This document shows positions 15,195 to 22,902 of a stretch of DNA of 27,138 nt, piece by piece. Below the pieces are notes generated by a model, which saw nothing but the letters and a program-made list of their open reading frames with translations, was not told the DNA's origin and ran no database searches. Source of the stretch: CAWUIO01 sp963922455. GTDB taxonomy: Bacteria > Bacteroidota > Bacteroidia > Cytophagales > Microscillaceae. The first letter of the stretch is position 1, and each line of letters starts with the position of its first letter. Position numbers and translations under genes: made by a program. The DNA is taken from contig CAWUIO010000089.1 in the NCBI GenBank assembly GCA_963922455.1, forward strand, positions 1 to 27,138. Direction: 5' to 3'.

Positions 15195-15233
15195 GCGAAT
15201 ACCTGGGTCTAAGCTAGGTATTCGCTTTTTTTT
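15195..15233 (+). terminator. Rho-independent terminator after the hydrolase fragment
   Basis: The perfect 10-bp stem GCGAATACCT / AGGTATTCGC with an 11-nt loop is followed by eight T residues. This is the strongest terminator in the window. Confidence 0.93.
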
Positions 15234-15365
15234 AACGCCTAATCCCGCACCCAACACTCTCCTCAATTGCTCCAAAGCCAAAGCCCTCCCGAAAATATAT
15301 CTTATCTTAGCCATGATAAAAGCCCCCAGGTTGGGGTATATTGTTATAGAGCAGTAAGTAATGTC

Positions 15366-15821
15366 ATGAAATTAGATAAAGAATTTGTCAAGCAGCTTGT
15401 TGAGCAGGCGATTCCATTCCACAAATTTTTGGGAATAGAGCTTTTGGAGCTCAAGCAAGGATATGCCAAAATTAGAGTGCCCTTTCGGGAAGAGGTTATC
15501 GGAGATCCTCGGTCCAGAAGATGGCACGGTGGTGTCTTGGCCACGGTTTTAGACTCAGTGGGAGGCCTGGCGGGCATGACTCATTCCTCCTCCTTAGAGG
15601 ACAAATTAGCTACCATAGATTTACGGGTAGATTATTTAAAAGGCGCCCAAGCCAGCCCTATTGTGGCAGAAGGGGAAATTGTACGCCTGGGTAACCGCAT
15701 CTTGGTGACCAAAATGAGTGTCTTTCAAGAAGATTCCCAAGAGCTACTGGCTGAAGGAAAAGGGGTTTTTAACTTCATCCGCTTGAAAGAAGAGAAAAAA
15801 CCAGATGCTTCCCCGGAGTAA
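15366..15821 (+). CDS. PaaI/YdiI-type hotdog-fold thioesterase
   Basis: The protein has 151 residues from the ATG at 15366 and a single hotdog domain: an N-terminal helix (PFHKFLGIELLELKQGYAKI), the conserved RRWHGGVLATVLDSVGGLAG with HGG at 54-56 and acidic Asp63 on the long helix, then IDLRVDYLKGA and the last strands GNRILVTKMSVFQ. Members hydrolyse acyl-CoA thioesters, including phenylacetyl-CoA, medium-chain and hydroxybenzoyl-CoA; which one is not predictable here. I prefer 15366 over an in-frame TTG at 15267 because the added 33 residues have no family match and overlap the previous gene's leader region. The last 12 residues are charged and variable. A GC-rich repeat begins 17 bp after the stop. 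Confidence 0.85.
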   Translation: MKLDKEFVKQLVEQAIPFHKFLGIELLELKQGYAKIRVPFREEVIGDPRSRRWHGGVLATVLDSVGGLAGMTHSSSLEDKLATIDLRVDYLKGAQASPIVAEGEIVRLGNRILVTKMSVFQEDSQELLAEGKGVFNFIRLKEEKKPDASPE

Positions 15822-15838
15822 ATTTAAAGGACTATCGT

Positions 15839-15966
15839 GGAGCTTCCCCGCGCTATTTAAAAAGTGCCCCTCTGAAAAATCCTAGCCGCGCGGGTCGGGC
15901 TCTCGCTACTCGCTGGCCCTCGCACATCCAGCGGCGAGCTCAAACAGGCCGCTCCATCCCTAAGCC
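15839..15966 (+). repeat. GC-rich ~130-bp dispersed repeat, copy 4
   Basis: It starts GGAGCTTCCCCGCGC, then has a variable loop, GCGCGGGTCGGGCTCTCGC, TACTCGCTGG, CCAGCGGCGAGCTCAAACAG and GCCGCTCCATCCCTAAGCC. The right half is almost identical to copy 3, 5.4 kb away and in opposite orientation, so these two copies are closely related. It is the only copy between two genes of the same direction. Confidence 0.87.
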
Positions 15967-16002
15967 AAAAAAACAAATGACTGACATAATTTGGCAAGCC
16001 CT

Positions 16003-16509
16003 ATGACGCAAACCCGCAAACAATTGACCCTGTTCTTAGACGAAAAAGAAGCCCAGGCGATAGAGGCCCTCCGAGAAAAATACAACCCGGCACAGTACCA
16101 ATTAATCGCGAGCCATATCACACTCTGCCGGGAAGATGAGATAGCGGATTTGCCCAGAGTTTGGCAAAACGTAGAAAAGCTCCATCTACCTAGCTTTACC
16201 TTGGAACTGGGAAAAGCCGAGCGGTTCTACGAAGGTAAGGGCGTGTTTATTCCCGTGCGTGACCCAAGGCAAGAATTCAAAGGCCTCCGCGCCCGTATTT
16301 TACGTCATCTGCCTACTCCTCCTCGAGAACACAGCCCGCACATCACACTTATGCACCCCCGTAACTCGACCTGCACCGACCAGATATTTGAAGAAATAAG
16401 GGCGATAGCCCTTCCCAATAGCGTAAGCTTGACCTACATCAGCCTCATTGAGCAAGAAATGGGAAACGTGTGGCAGACCTTAGAAAGTTATTCTCTGGGA
16501 AGAGTATAA
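16003..16509 (+). CDS. 2H phosphoesterase of the 2'-5' RNA ligase (LigT/CPDase) family
   Basis: The protein has 168 residues. Two HxT motifs define the 2H active site: HIT at 38-40 (IASHITLCRE) and HIT at 113-115 (HSPHITLMHP), separated by a typical distance. Relatives open 2',3'-cyclic phosphates on RNA ends or make the reverse linkage, and some act on nucleotide cyclic phosphates; the precise substrate is unknown. I took the ATG at 16003; an in-frame TTG at 15991 would add MASP only. The gene starts 37 bp after a GC-rich repeat and is followed by the DUF1826 gene with its own promoter, so it is probably transcribed alone or from the thioesterase. Confidence 0.85.
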   Translation: MTQTRKQLTLFLDEKEAQAIEALREKYNPAQYQLIASHITLCREDEIADLPRVWQNVEKLHLPSFTLELGKAERFYEGKGVFIPVRDPRQEFKGLRARILRHLPTPPREHSPHITLMHPRNSTCTDQIFEEIRAIALPNSVSLTYISLIEQEMGNVWQTLESYSLGRV

Positions 16510-16546
16510 AATCTGGAAAAATATAGGCTTTGCACTTGCATCACTG

Positions 16547-16576
16547 TTGCAAAAATACGTATTTCTTTTATATTTG
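16547..16576 (+). promoter_or_regulatory. Consensus Bacteroidota promoter with palindromic spacer
   Basis: TTG (16547-16549), 19 nt, then TATATTTG (16569-16576): a full match to TTG-N19-TAnnTTTG. The spacer contains the perfect 12-bp palindrome AAATACGTATTT (16553-16564), a likely operator. TTTGCA...TGCAAA (about 16529-16553) forms a second inverted pair around the -33 element. It drives the DUF1826 gene with a leader of about 80 nt. Confidence 0.75.
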
Positions 16577-16660
16577 TAAGAAGCTTGCACTAAAAAGACC
16601 AGGTTTGTCCATTTTGAAGCAAATTCTTACCCACTGTAAAACCCTAAATATATAGCCCCT

Positions 16661-17293
16661 ATGATTGAGACTAGCCACATAGTATCCCATGCCGTTTTTG
16701 GGCAACAAGCCCACATTTTAGACTGCATCCACGAAAAAGATAAGAACATCGCTATTTGCGAGAGGAATATTGCCCACCTTCAAACCGAACTCGACTCACT
16801 TTTAAAGACTGAGCTAGAGTTTAAAGCAAGCGGGTCTTTGGAAGAGGTTCATGGATCTATCCAAACTTTTTTTGAGAACACGTATCCCGATTTCCCCCTG
16901 CTTCGTTTGGACATTATACAATTACTAGTACTTTTTGAGCAAGTAACCGGATCCGATACCTTCCGCTTATTATTCACCACGGTGAGTACCGATATGTGCC
17001 GCAAATTTCATTCGGATATCAATGACTTGCGATTGCTTTGTACCTATGCCGGTAAGGGCACCCTTTGGCTCTCAAACACCGTGGCCGAACAATTAAAATC
17101 TTTGGCTAGATCTCAAGAAAACCCTATGGAGCCTGATGAAAAGGATATTCAACAAGCCCCTACGGGCAGTGTTGTTATTTTGAAAGGGGCCATGTATCCA
17201 GGAGCTACCCCGGTAGTCCACCGGAGCCCGAGTATTGAGGCCCGACATGAAAAAAGACTTTTGTTGCGCTTAGATACGAAGTCTTTCTTCTAG
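16661..17293 (+). CDS. DUF1826 family protein
   Basis: The protein has 210 residues. The C-terminal two thirds match DUF1826: DMCRKFHSDINDLRLLCTYA (111-130), GKGTLWL, PTGSVVILKGAMYPGATPVV (167-186), HRSPSIE and RLLLRLD (199-205). The N-terminal part (10-75) is predicted helical. From established knowledge, several DUF1826 genes sit beside COG0523 metal-chaperone GTPases and are Zur-regulated; no such partner is in this window. The conserved residues H117-x-D119, H187 and R199 or R202 are arranged like the iron and co-substrate ligands of Fe(II)/2-oxoglutarate oxygenases; this is my inference. Its promoter carries a 12-bp palindrome, consistent with control by a dimeric repressor. Confidence 0.8.
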   Translation: MIETSHIVSHAVFGQQAHILDCIHEKDKNIAICERNIAHLQTELDSLLKTELEFKASGSLEEVHGSIQTFFENTYPDFPLLRLDIIQLLVLFEQVTGSDTFRLLFTTVSTDMCRKFHSDINDLRLLCTYAGKGTLWLSNTVAEQLKSLARSQENPMEPDEKDIQQAPTGSVVILKGAMYPGATPVVHRSPSIEARHEKRLLLRLDTKSFF

Positions 17294-17373
17294 TAAGATC
17301 CCTTTTTACTCCAAGTCAAGCAAGCGCTTCCTAATTTTGGGGTAGTAGACCCAATCTTGGGCTAGTCTTTTTC

Positions 17374-17502
17374 GGCTGAGGGATAGAGCGGCCTGTTTGA
17401 GCTCGTGGGGGCCCGGCGGGGAGAGGCAGCGAGTAGCGAAAGCCCGACCCCCGGCGGCTATTTATAGATCAGGGCAGAAAATGGCAACCGGGGGGCAGCC
17501 CC
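17374..17502 (-). repeat. GC-rich ~130-bp dispersed repeat, copy 5
   Basis: On the minus strand: GGGGCTGCCCCCCGG, a variable loop, GCCGGGGGTCGGGCTTTCGC, TACTCGCTGCC, a GC-rich segment, GAGCTCAAACAGGCCGCTC, TATCCCTCAGCC. The left-end and post-loop segments differ from copies 1-4 but have changed together so that CCCCCGG still pairs with CCGGGGG, which supports a conserved stem. It lies between converging genes. Confidence 0.83.
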
Positions 17503-17521
17503 AAGGAATTTGATAAAGGCT

Positions 17522-18295
17522 CTATGATGCCCCTTCTTCCCCTTGATTTTTGATAAAATCGGTTTCCCAACCATCATAAAAGGCATCGAAATCCATAGCG
17601 ATTTCGGCCAAGCTAATGGTGACTTCATTGATATGGTCTAAGAAAACCGGATCTTCCCGGACAATTTTAAGTACGTAGGGATAGTTTTCCTTATCCGATT
17701 CCTTTTGCTCGTCTACCTCAAAGCCCATGTCTTGGATGGCCATCAGGTAGTCGCCCCGATCGGCAGGCGTAGCAAAGTAGATCCAATGAAAAACCGGGCG
17801 GGGGCGCTCGATAAGGTCCCCTTCTTCGGTAATATACTCCACCATACGCCGGTTTTGTATGGTTTTCATACTGAGGTCATCGGGGTATAGGTGTTCGTGG
17901 TAGGTTTGCCATTGCGGGTCTTCCCGCAGCTCCATATCGAAGGATAAATCTGGAAAAGACTGCATCACGGGCCCTAAGACCTCGAGCATATCTTGGCCTT
18001 GGGTATAAAAACAATGCACCCTGGATTCATTGTGCGTGTAAATCCCGGCATACAAAGCAAAATCGAGAGGTACGACGCATTCTTCAATTAATGCATCCAA
18101 TTCATACAGTTGTTGTAAAGCTTCTTCGCTAGGGTAGCCGTGCTCATCGGTATCGGTTAGATGAATATCGAGCATGGCCAAATGTGCATACTCGGCTAGG
18201 GGAGCAATTTGCATCAAGCCCATGTCTACCACAATAGAAGCGGGTTTGTCTTCAACGAGTAGGGAGTAGACATCCCAGTCACTTTGATATTCCAT
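17522..18295 (-). CDS. DUF695 + RraB-like (RNase E inhibitor) domain protein
   Basis: The protein has 257 residues, is acidic and has no signal peptide. Residues 1-135 match DUF695 (SDWDVYSLLVEDKPASIVVD; HCFYTQGQDMLEVLGPVMQS). Residues 145-250 match regulator of ribonuclease activity B: FHWIYFATPADRGDYLMAIQ, GFEVDEQ and the terminal DAFYDGWETDF. In E. coli RraB binds RNase E and lowers its activity. The DUF695-RraB combination is known as a two-domain protein, but whether it touches RNase E/G in Bacteroidota is not established. The ATG at 18295 is well placed. Its 3' end faces the DUF1826 gene across a GC-rich repeat; no operon partner is seen on its own strand. Confidence 0.8.
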   Translation of the reverse strand: MEYQSDWDVYSLLVEDKPASIVVDMGLMQIAPLAEYAHLAMLDIHLTDTDEHGYPSEEALQQLYELDALIEECVVPLDFALYAGIYTHNESRVHCFYTQGQDMLEVLGPVMQSFPDLSFDMELREDPQWQTYHEHLYPDDLSMKTIQNRRMVEYITEEGDLIERPRPVFHWIYFATPADRGDYLMAIQDMGFEVDEQKESDKENYPYVLKIVREDPVFLDHINEVTISLAEIAMDFDAFYDGWETDFIKNQGEEGAS

Positions 18296-18478
18296 TATTT
18301 TCTAGATTTGGCAGCTCAAATTTGCAGGAGTTTGCCCGGTCGAAGATCGATTATTAAGGCATGGATTTTAGAATTTCAATATTTGGTGAGCATCAAGATT
18401 TAGGCCAATGCAGGTAAAGCCAGGATAATCTTCATGTAAATTTAACGCAAAGCTCCTGGTTAAAACCCTAGGCAGGAA

Positions 18479-18997
18479 TTATTCCATGGTACCGATCAAC
18501 TCGATGAAGGTTCCGTCGGGGTCTTGAACGAGCACAAAATACCGGTCGCCTGAGGTATTGATGGGGGTTTGGCCCAGTAAAGGGATTTTATTTGCTTTGA
18601 TTCGTTCTAGAATGGGTTTTAAGGTACGTACTTGAAAGGTAAGGTATTGCACGCCCCTTTCGTCTTGAATGTGTTTGGGAAGTGCGTGATCGCCCATTTC
18701 GGAAAAGGTCATCAATTTTAGTTCGGGAGCATCGGGGGCTTCGGTCAAGTTGAAGGCAAACACCTCAAAAGGCACCCCATTGCTGAGGCCGGTGCGTTGG
18801 GCCATATCCTCTTGAACTTTAAAACTACGGCTGGGGATAAGGCCCAGGACTTCTTCGTAAAATTGGATAGAGGCAGGTAAGTCTTTCACGACAATCCCTA
18901 AGCTTATGCCCGCTTCGGCGTAGGGCGTCTGGCTTTTTACGGCATACGGTGCAAAAAGAAAAAAAACAAATAGGCTAACTTGTAAGATCTTTTTCAT
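18479..18997 (-). CDS. Secreted VOC-superfamily (glyoxalase-like) protein
   Basis: The protein has 172 residues with a signal peptide (MKKILQVSLFVFFLFAPYAV, cleavage near residue 22 before QTPY). A single vicinal-oxygen-chelate domain follows: ISLGIVVKDLPASIQFYEEV (31-50), then GVQYLTFQVRTLKPILERI and the end motif VQDPDGTFIELI with Glu166, the common metal ligand of glyoxalase I and related dioxygenases. Export of a VOC protein is less common than a cytoplasmic one. The gene lies downstream of lysS on the same strand, and its ATG directly follows the T-run of a terminator hairpin (18998-19049), so its expression should depend on readthrough or on a promoter I do not see. Substrate unknown. 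Confidence 0.82.
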   Translation of the reverse strand: MKKILQVSLFVFFLFAPYAVKSQTPYAEAGISLGIVVKDLPASIQFYEEVLGLIPSRSFKVQEDMAQRTGLSNGVPFEVFAFNLTEAPDAPELKLMTFSEMGDHALPKHIQDERGVQYLTFQVRTLKPILERIKANKIPLLGQTPINTSGDRYFVLVQDPDGTFIELIGTME

Positions 18998-19049
18998 AAA
19001 AAAACACGGATTATTCTTACCAAGAAATAAGTTAGGTAAATAATCCGTG
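18998..19049 (-). terminator. Terminator/possible attenuator between lysS and the VOC gene
   Basis: The perfect 11-bp stem CACGGATTATT / AATAATCCGTG (19005-19015, 19039-19049), extended inward by TTACC/GGTAA, is followed on the minus strand by seven T residues (19004-18998). The T-run ends exactly at the VOC start codon. As a terminator it ends lysS transcripts; because it fills most of the 78-bp gap it may also gate VOC expression. Confidence 0.85.
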
Positions 19050-19075
19050 GATCTCCTGTTTTATGGAAAAAAATC

Positions 19076-20836
19076 CTAGGATTCCGGATTCAACCAGGCG
19101 GCGATTTCCTCCTTACTAGGGTTTTTAATATCCAGTTTGAGTTTTTTACGCATACCTGAGATGTCTTGGAAGAGTTTATTAGGATTATCCTCAGCCTGCA
19201 AGTCTTCTACGGTCAGGTATCCGAGTTTTTGTATAATTGCTACCAAGTCTTCGCGTACGCCAATGGCCGCATAGTCGGCCGGGGTATCAATTCGGGGTTT
19301 TTGCTCGGGGCGAAGATGGGGGAAGAACAAGACATCTTTGATGGTGTCTGCGTTGGTCATGATCATACTGAGCCGATCGATTCCAATTCCTAATCCGGCA
19401 GTTGGGGGCATTCCGTATTCTAAAGCCCGTAGAAAATCTTCGTCTAAGACCATGGCTTCGTCATCGCCTCGTTTGCCCAATTCTAACTGTTCTTCAAAGC
19501 GGGCCCTTTGGTCTAGGGGGTCATTGAGCTCGGTAAAGGAGTTACACATTTCTTTCCCGTTACAAATGGCCTCAAAACGCTCAACCAGGCCCTCTTTATC
19601 CCGGTGTTTTTTAGCCAAGGGGGACATCTCTACGGGGTAATCGGTGATAAAAGTTGGCTGGATTAGTTTGGGCTCGCAATGCTCGCCAAAGATTTCGTCG
19701 ATCAGTTTTCCCTTGGCCATGCTGTCATCGATGGGTACTTCGAGTTTTTGGCAAGTCTCCCGTAGTTGGGCTTCATCCATCTGGGAAATATCGACTCCTG
19801 TGAAGTGCTCAATCGCTTCAAACATGGTAAAGCGCTTCCAAGGACGTTTGAAATCAATCAGGTTATCTCCTTTTTGCACTTGGGTACTGCCGTGTAGGTT
19901 GAGGGCGATTTTTTCTACCATTTCCTCCACCAAGTTCATCATCCAGTCATAATCTTGGTAGGCTACGTATAGCTCCACTTGGGTAAATTCTGGATTATGA
20001 AAGGGGCTCATTCCTTCATTACGGAAGTCTTTGGAAAACTCGTATACCCCGTCAAAGCCCCCAACGATCAACCTTTTGAGGTAAAGCTCATTGGCAATGC
20101 GAAGATATAGGGTCATATCCAGGGCATTGTGGTGGGTTTTGAAAGGACGGGCGGCGGCACCACCGTACAAGGGCTGTAAAATGGGGGTTTCTACTTCTAA
20201 GTAGCCCTTTTCATTTAAGTATTCGCGGATGGTATTCACCAGCATCGTGCGTTTTACGAATACGTCCCGGGTTTGGGGGTTTACCACCAAATCGGCATAT
20301 CGTTGACGGTACCGAAACTCGCTATCGCTTACGGCATCGTAAGCCTTGATTACATTCCCTTCTTGATCGGTTTCCTGCTTTACGACGGGTAGGGGTTTGA
20401 GCGACTTGGTAAGGAGGGTAAAGGATTGAACGTGCAAGGTTACCTCGCCCATTTTGGTGACAAAAACAAAACCTTTTACCCCAATAATATCTCCAATATC
20501 CAGGAGCTTTTTAAAGACGGTATTGTACAGGGTTTTATCTTCGTCGGGGCAGAGGTCATCCCGGCGGAAGTATAATTGGATACGTCCTTGGGAGTCTTGG
20601 AGTTCGGCAAAGGAAGCCGATCCTTGGACCCGGCGGTTCATTAGGCGGCCGGCCAGACTAATATTTTGGTAGGATTCGGCTTTGGATTCATCAAAGTTTT
20701 GGAGAATATCCCGGGAATAGGCACTAACTTCATATCGATGGGCCGGATAGGGATCGATTCCCAAATCGCGTAATTGGATTAGCTTTTCCCGGCGGAGTTT
20801 TTCCTGCTCACTGAGTAATAATTCGTTCTCGGGCAT
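19076..20836 (-). CDS. lysS: Class II lysyl-tRNA synthetase
   Basis: The protein has 586 residues. It charges tRNA-Lys with lysine in the cytoplasm. An N-terminal OB-fold anticodon-binding domain (about 55-150, ISLAGRLMNRRVQGSASFAE) is followed by the catalytic domain with motif 2 (FRNEGMSPFHNPEFTQVEL) and motif 3 (GLGIGIDRLSMIMTNADTIK). E. coli LysS has 505 residues; here an extra 70 or so follow motif 3 (ADYAAIGVREDLVAIIQKLG ... GMRKKLKLDIKNPSKEEIA), a helical extension that I associate with Bacteroidota LysRS. The ABC-F gene lies 85 bp upstream on the same strand, and lysS has its own -7 box in that gap. A strong terminator follows 27 bp after the stop. Confidence 0.97.
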   Translation of the reverse strand: MPENELLLSEQEKLRREKLIQLRDLGIDPYPAHRYEVSAYSRDILQNFDESKAESYQNISLAGRLMNRRVQGSASFAELQDSQGRIQLYFRRDDLCPDEDKTLYNTVFKKLLDIGDIIGVKGFVFVTKMGEVTLHVQSFTLLTKSLKPLPVVKQETDQEGNVIKAYDAVSDSEFRYRQRYADLVVNPQTRDVFVKRTMLVNTIREYLNEKGYLEVETPILQPLYGGAAARPFKTHHNALDMTLYLRIANELYLKRLIVGGFDGVYEFSKDFRNEGMSPFHNPEFTQVELYVAYQDYDWMMNLVEEMVEKIALNLHGSTQVQKGDNLIDFKRPWKRFTMFEAIEHFTGVDISQMDEAQLRETCQKLEVPIDDSMAKGKLIDEIFGEHCEPKLIQPTFITDYPVEMSPLAKKHRDKEGLVERFEAICNGKEMCNSFTELNDPLDQRARFEEQLELGKRGDDEAMVLDEDFLRALEYGMPPTAGLGIGIDRLSMIMTNADTIKDVLFFPHLRPEQKPRIDTPADYAAIGVREDLVAIIQKLGYLTVEDLQAEDNPNKLFQDISGMRKKLKLDIKNPSKEEIAAWLNPES

Positions 20837-20864
20837 AGAGTGGTAGCAATTTATAGTATGGTAG

Positions 20865-20872
20865 CAAATTTA
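20865..20872 (-). promoter_or_regulatory. -7 box of lysS
   Basis: On the minus strand TAAATTTG is a perfect TAnnTTTG box, 28 bp before the lysS ATG. No clear TTG is found at the right distance, so the -33 element is weak or the promoter needs help. The flanks show a doubled TGGTAGCAA (20841 and 20860). Confidence 0.45.
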
Positions 20873-20921
20873 ATCAAAAACGCAAAGATAGTAGGCCTGG
20901 TGAATTAGGCAAAATATGTGT

Positions 20922-22796
20922 TTAATCTACATATTCACTTAGTTCTAACCATCGGTCGGTTTTTTGTTCTAAGGTTTCGTTTACTTTTTGATATTCTTGG
21001 GATTTTTCCATCAAGGCATCGGGAGACAAACCGGCCTGGTTCATTTCCTGTTCCAACTGCGATTTTTGGGTTTCGAGGGCTTCGATCTCCTCTTCTAAGG
21101 CATCGTATTCTTTTTGCTCCATATAACTGAGCTTGGTTTTCTCCTTGGCGGGCTTGCTTTTGGGCGGATTCACTTTTTTCTTTTCCTGACTTTGGCGGTT
21201 GGTTTCTTCTTCTTTTTTTAGGGCTTCGTGGGCCCGGTATTCGGAGTAAAAGCCATTGAAATCACGAATGAGGCCCTTCCCTTCAAAAATGAAGAGGTGA
21301 TTGACCAGTTTGTCTAAAAAGTAACGGTCGTGACTTACCACAAGGAGGCAACCCCCAAAGGCACTTAAAAAATCTTCCAAGACTTGTAAGGAGACAATGT
21401 CTAAGTCGTTGGTGGGCTCATCCAAGATTAAAAAATTGGGGTTTTGCGCTAAGATGGTGAGTAAATACAAACGGCGGCGCTCGCCTCCACTAAGGGTCGA
21501 TACGTATTTGTATTGATCGTCGGGAGGAAATAAGAAGCGGTTGAGCAGTTGGGAGGCACTCAACTGCTGTCCGTTACTCAGGGGGATAAATTCGGCAATA
21601 TCTTGTACTACTTCAATGACCCGTTTATCTTCGGGCAGTGCGATCCCTTTTTGGGTGTAGTAGCCAAAAATCACGGTTTCGCCGGTTACCCGGGTACCGG
21701 CATCCGGTTTTTCGGTGCCGGTGAGAATATTTAAAAAGGTAGTTTTGCCTACTCCATTGGGCCCCACAATCCCTACTTTTTCTCCTCTTTTGAAGATGTA
21801 TTCAAAATCTTGGACGAGTACTTTCTCGCCATAGGCTTTCTGGATTCCTTTAAGTTCTAAGATTTTTTTGCCCATGCGGCTCATGTTGACCCCCAGTTGC
21901 AAAGAATCTTCCTTCACGTTTTGGGAAGCCGTCTTTTTGAGTTCGGCAAAGGCATCAATTCGGGCTTTGGCCTTGGTCCCCCGGGCTTTGGGCTGTCTAC
22001 GGATCCATTCCAGTTCGGTTTTCATCAGGCTCCGGGCTTTGTGAACCTCACTCCCGTGTTGGGCCTTTCTTTCGGCTTGTTTTTCCAGGAAATACGAATA
22101 ATTGCCCGGGTAGCGGTACATGGCCTCGGGTGTGAGTTCCAAAATCAGGTTACAGACCCTTTCCAAAAAGTAACGGTCGTGGGTTACCATCAAGAGGGTA
22201 CGTTGGGATTGGCCTAAAAATTCTTCCAGCCACTCGATTAAATCCAGGTCTAAGTGGTTGGTAGGCTCATCCAGGATAAGGAAATCGGGTTCTTCGATGA
22301 GCAATTGGGCGAGGGCCAGTCTTTTTCGCTGTCCTCCGCTGAGTGTGCCTACTTTTTGCTCCCAATCCTCGATGTGAAAACGGGTCAGGATTTCTTTTAT
22401 TTTGACCTCATAATCCCAGGCATTTTGGATATCCATCTGGGCGAGGGCTTTTTCCATGCGTTCGGCATCTTCGGGGTGTAGCAGACTGTCTTGGTATTCC
22501 CGGATCGTTTGGATGATGGGGTGATCGGTACCAAAAATGGCTTGCCATACACTGAGTTGGGCGGGATATTGAGGGTCTTGGTCCAGATAACCCACTTTTA
22601 CGTCTTTTCTAAAAGAAGCTTGGCCCGAGTCGGGGCTTTCGAGTTGCTTTAAGATACGCAGTAGGGTGGATTTGCCGCTCCCGTTTTTGGCTACTAAGGC
22701 TGCTTTTTCCCCTTGGGCAATACCAAAGGTAATTTGTTCAAACAGTGCTCTTTCGCCAAAAGATTTACTGACTTGCTCAACTGATAAATAATTCAT
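20922..22796 (-). CDS. uup: ABC-F family ATPase, Uup-like
   Basis: The protein has 624 residues with two nucleotide-binding domains and no membrane helices. NBD1: Walker A AKNGSGKST (36-44), signature LSGGQRKRL (152-160), Walker B LILDEPTNHLD (173-183). The linker has the ABC-F pattern (EWIRRQPKARGTKAKARIDA). NBD2: PNGVGKTTF, LSGGERRRL, LILDEPTNDLD. The C-terminal 90 residues form a charged linker and a coiled coil (about 555-620), which is typical of Uup and absent from EttA. ABC-F proteins bind the ribosome E site or, for Uup, influence ribosome stalling and recombination intermediates. It precedes lysS on the same strand. The Uup assignment rests on the coiled coil; a general ABC-F call is safe. 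Confidence 0.92.
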   Translation of the reverse strand: MNYLSVEQVSKSFGERALFEQITFGIAQGEKAALVAKNGSGKSTLLRILKQLESPDSGQASFRKDVKVGYLDQDPQYPAQLSVWQAIFGTDHPIIQTIREYQDSLLHPEDAERMEKALAQMDIQNAWDYEVKIKEILTRFHIEDWEQKVGTLSGGQRKRLALAQLLIEEPDFLILDEPTNHLDLDLIEWLEEFLGQSQRTLLMVTHDRYFLERVCNLILELTPEAMYRYPGNYSYFLEKQAERKAQHGSEVHKARSLMKTELEWIRRQPKARGTKAKARIDAFAELKKTASQNVKEDSLQLGVNMSRMGKKILELKGIQKAYGEKVLVQDFEYIFKRGEKVGIVGPNGVGKTTFLNILTGTEKPDAGTRVTGETVIFGYYTQKGIALPEDKRVIEVVQDIAEFIPLSNGQQLSASQLLNRFLFPPDDQYKYVSTLSGGERRRLYLLTILAQNPNFLILDEPTNDLDIVSLQVLEDFLSAFGGCLLVVSHDRYFLDKLVNHLFIFEGKGLIRDFNGFYSEYRAHEALKKEEETNRQSQEKKKVNPPKSKPAKEKTKLSYMEQKEYDALEEEIEALETQKSQLEQEMNQAGLSPDALMEKSQEYQKVNETLEQKTDRWLELSEYVD

Positions 22797-22880
22797 AAAA
22801 ATTGGAAAAAACCCATGGAAAGAAGCCTAAACTCCTCTGGGAAGTTCAGACTATTGCCCCATATTTTGGTGAATAGGGGA

Positions 22881-22888
22881 CAAATATA
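22881..22888 (-). promoter_or_regulatory. -7 box of the ABC-F gene
   Basis: TATATTTG on the minus strand is a perfect TAnnTTTG box, 85 bp before the ABC-F ATG. No convincing TTG is found 17-23 nt upstream. The leader contains a weak stem (CCCC.AT / AT.GGGG, about 22855-22880). Confidence 0.4.
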
Positions 22889-22902
22889 ATCAATATCCGT
22901 TT

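Noticed and set aside
15267..15365. N-terminal extension of the thioesterase from TTG 15267
   Set aside because: No family match in the extra 33 residues; the ATG at 15366 gives the normal hotdog length.
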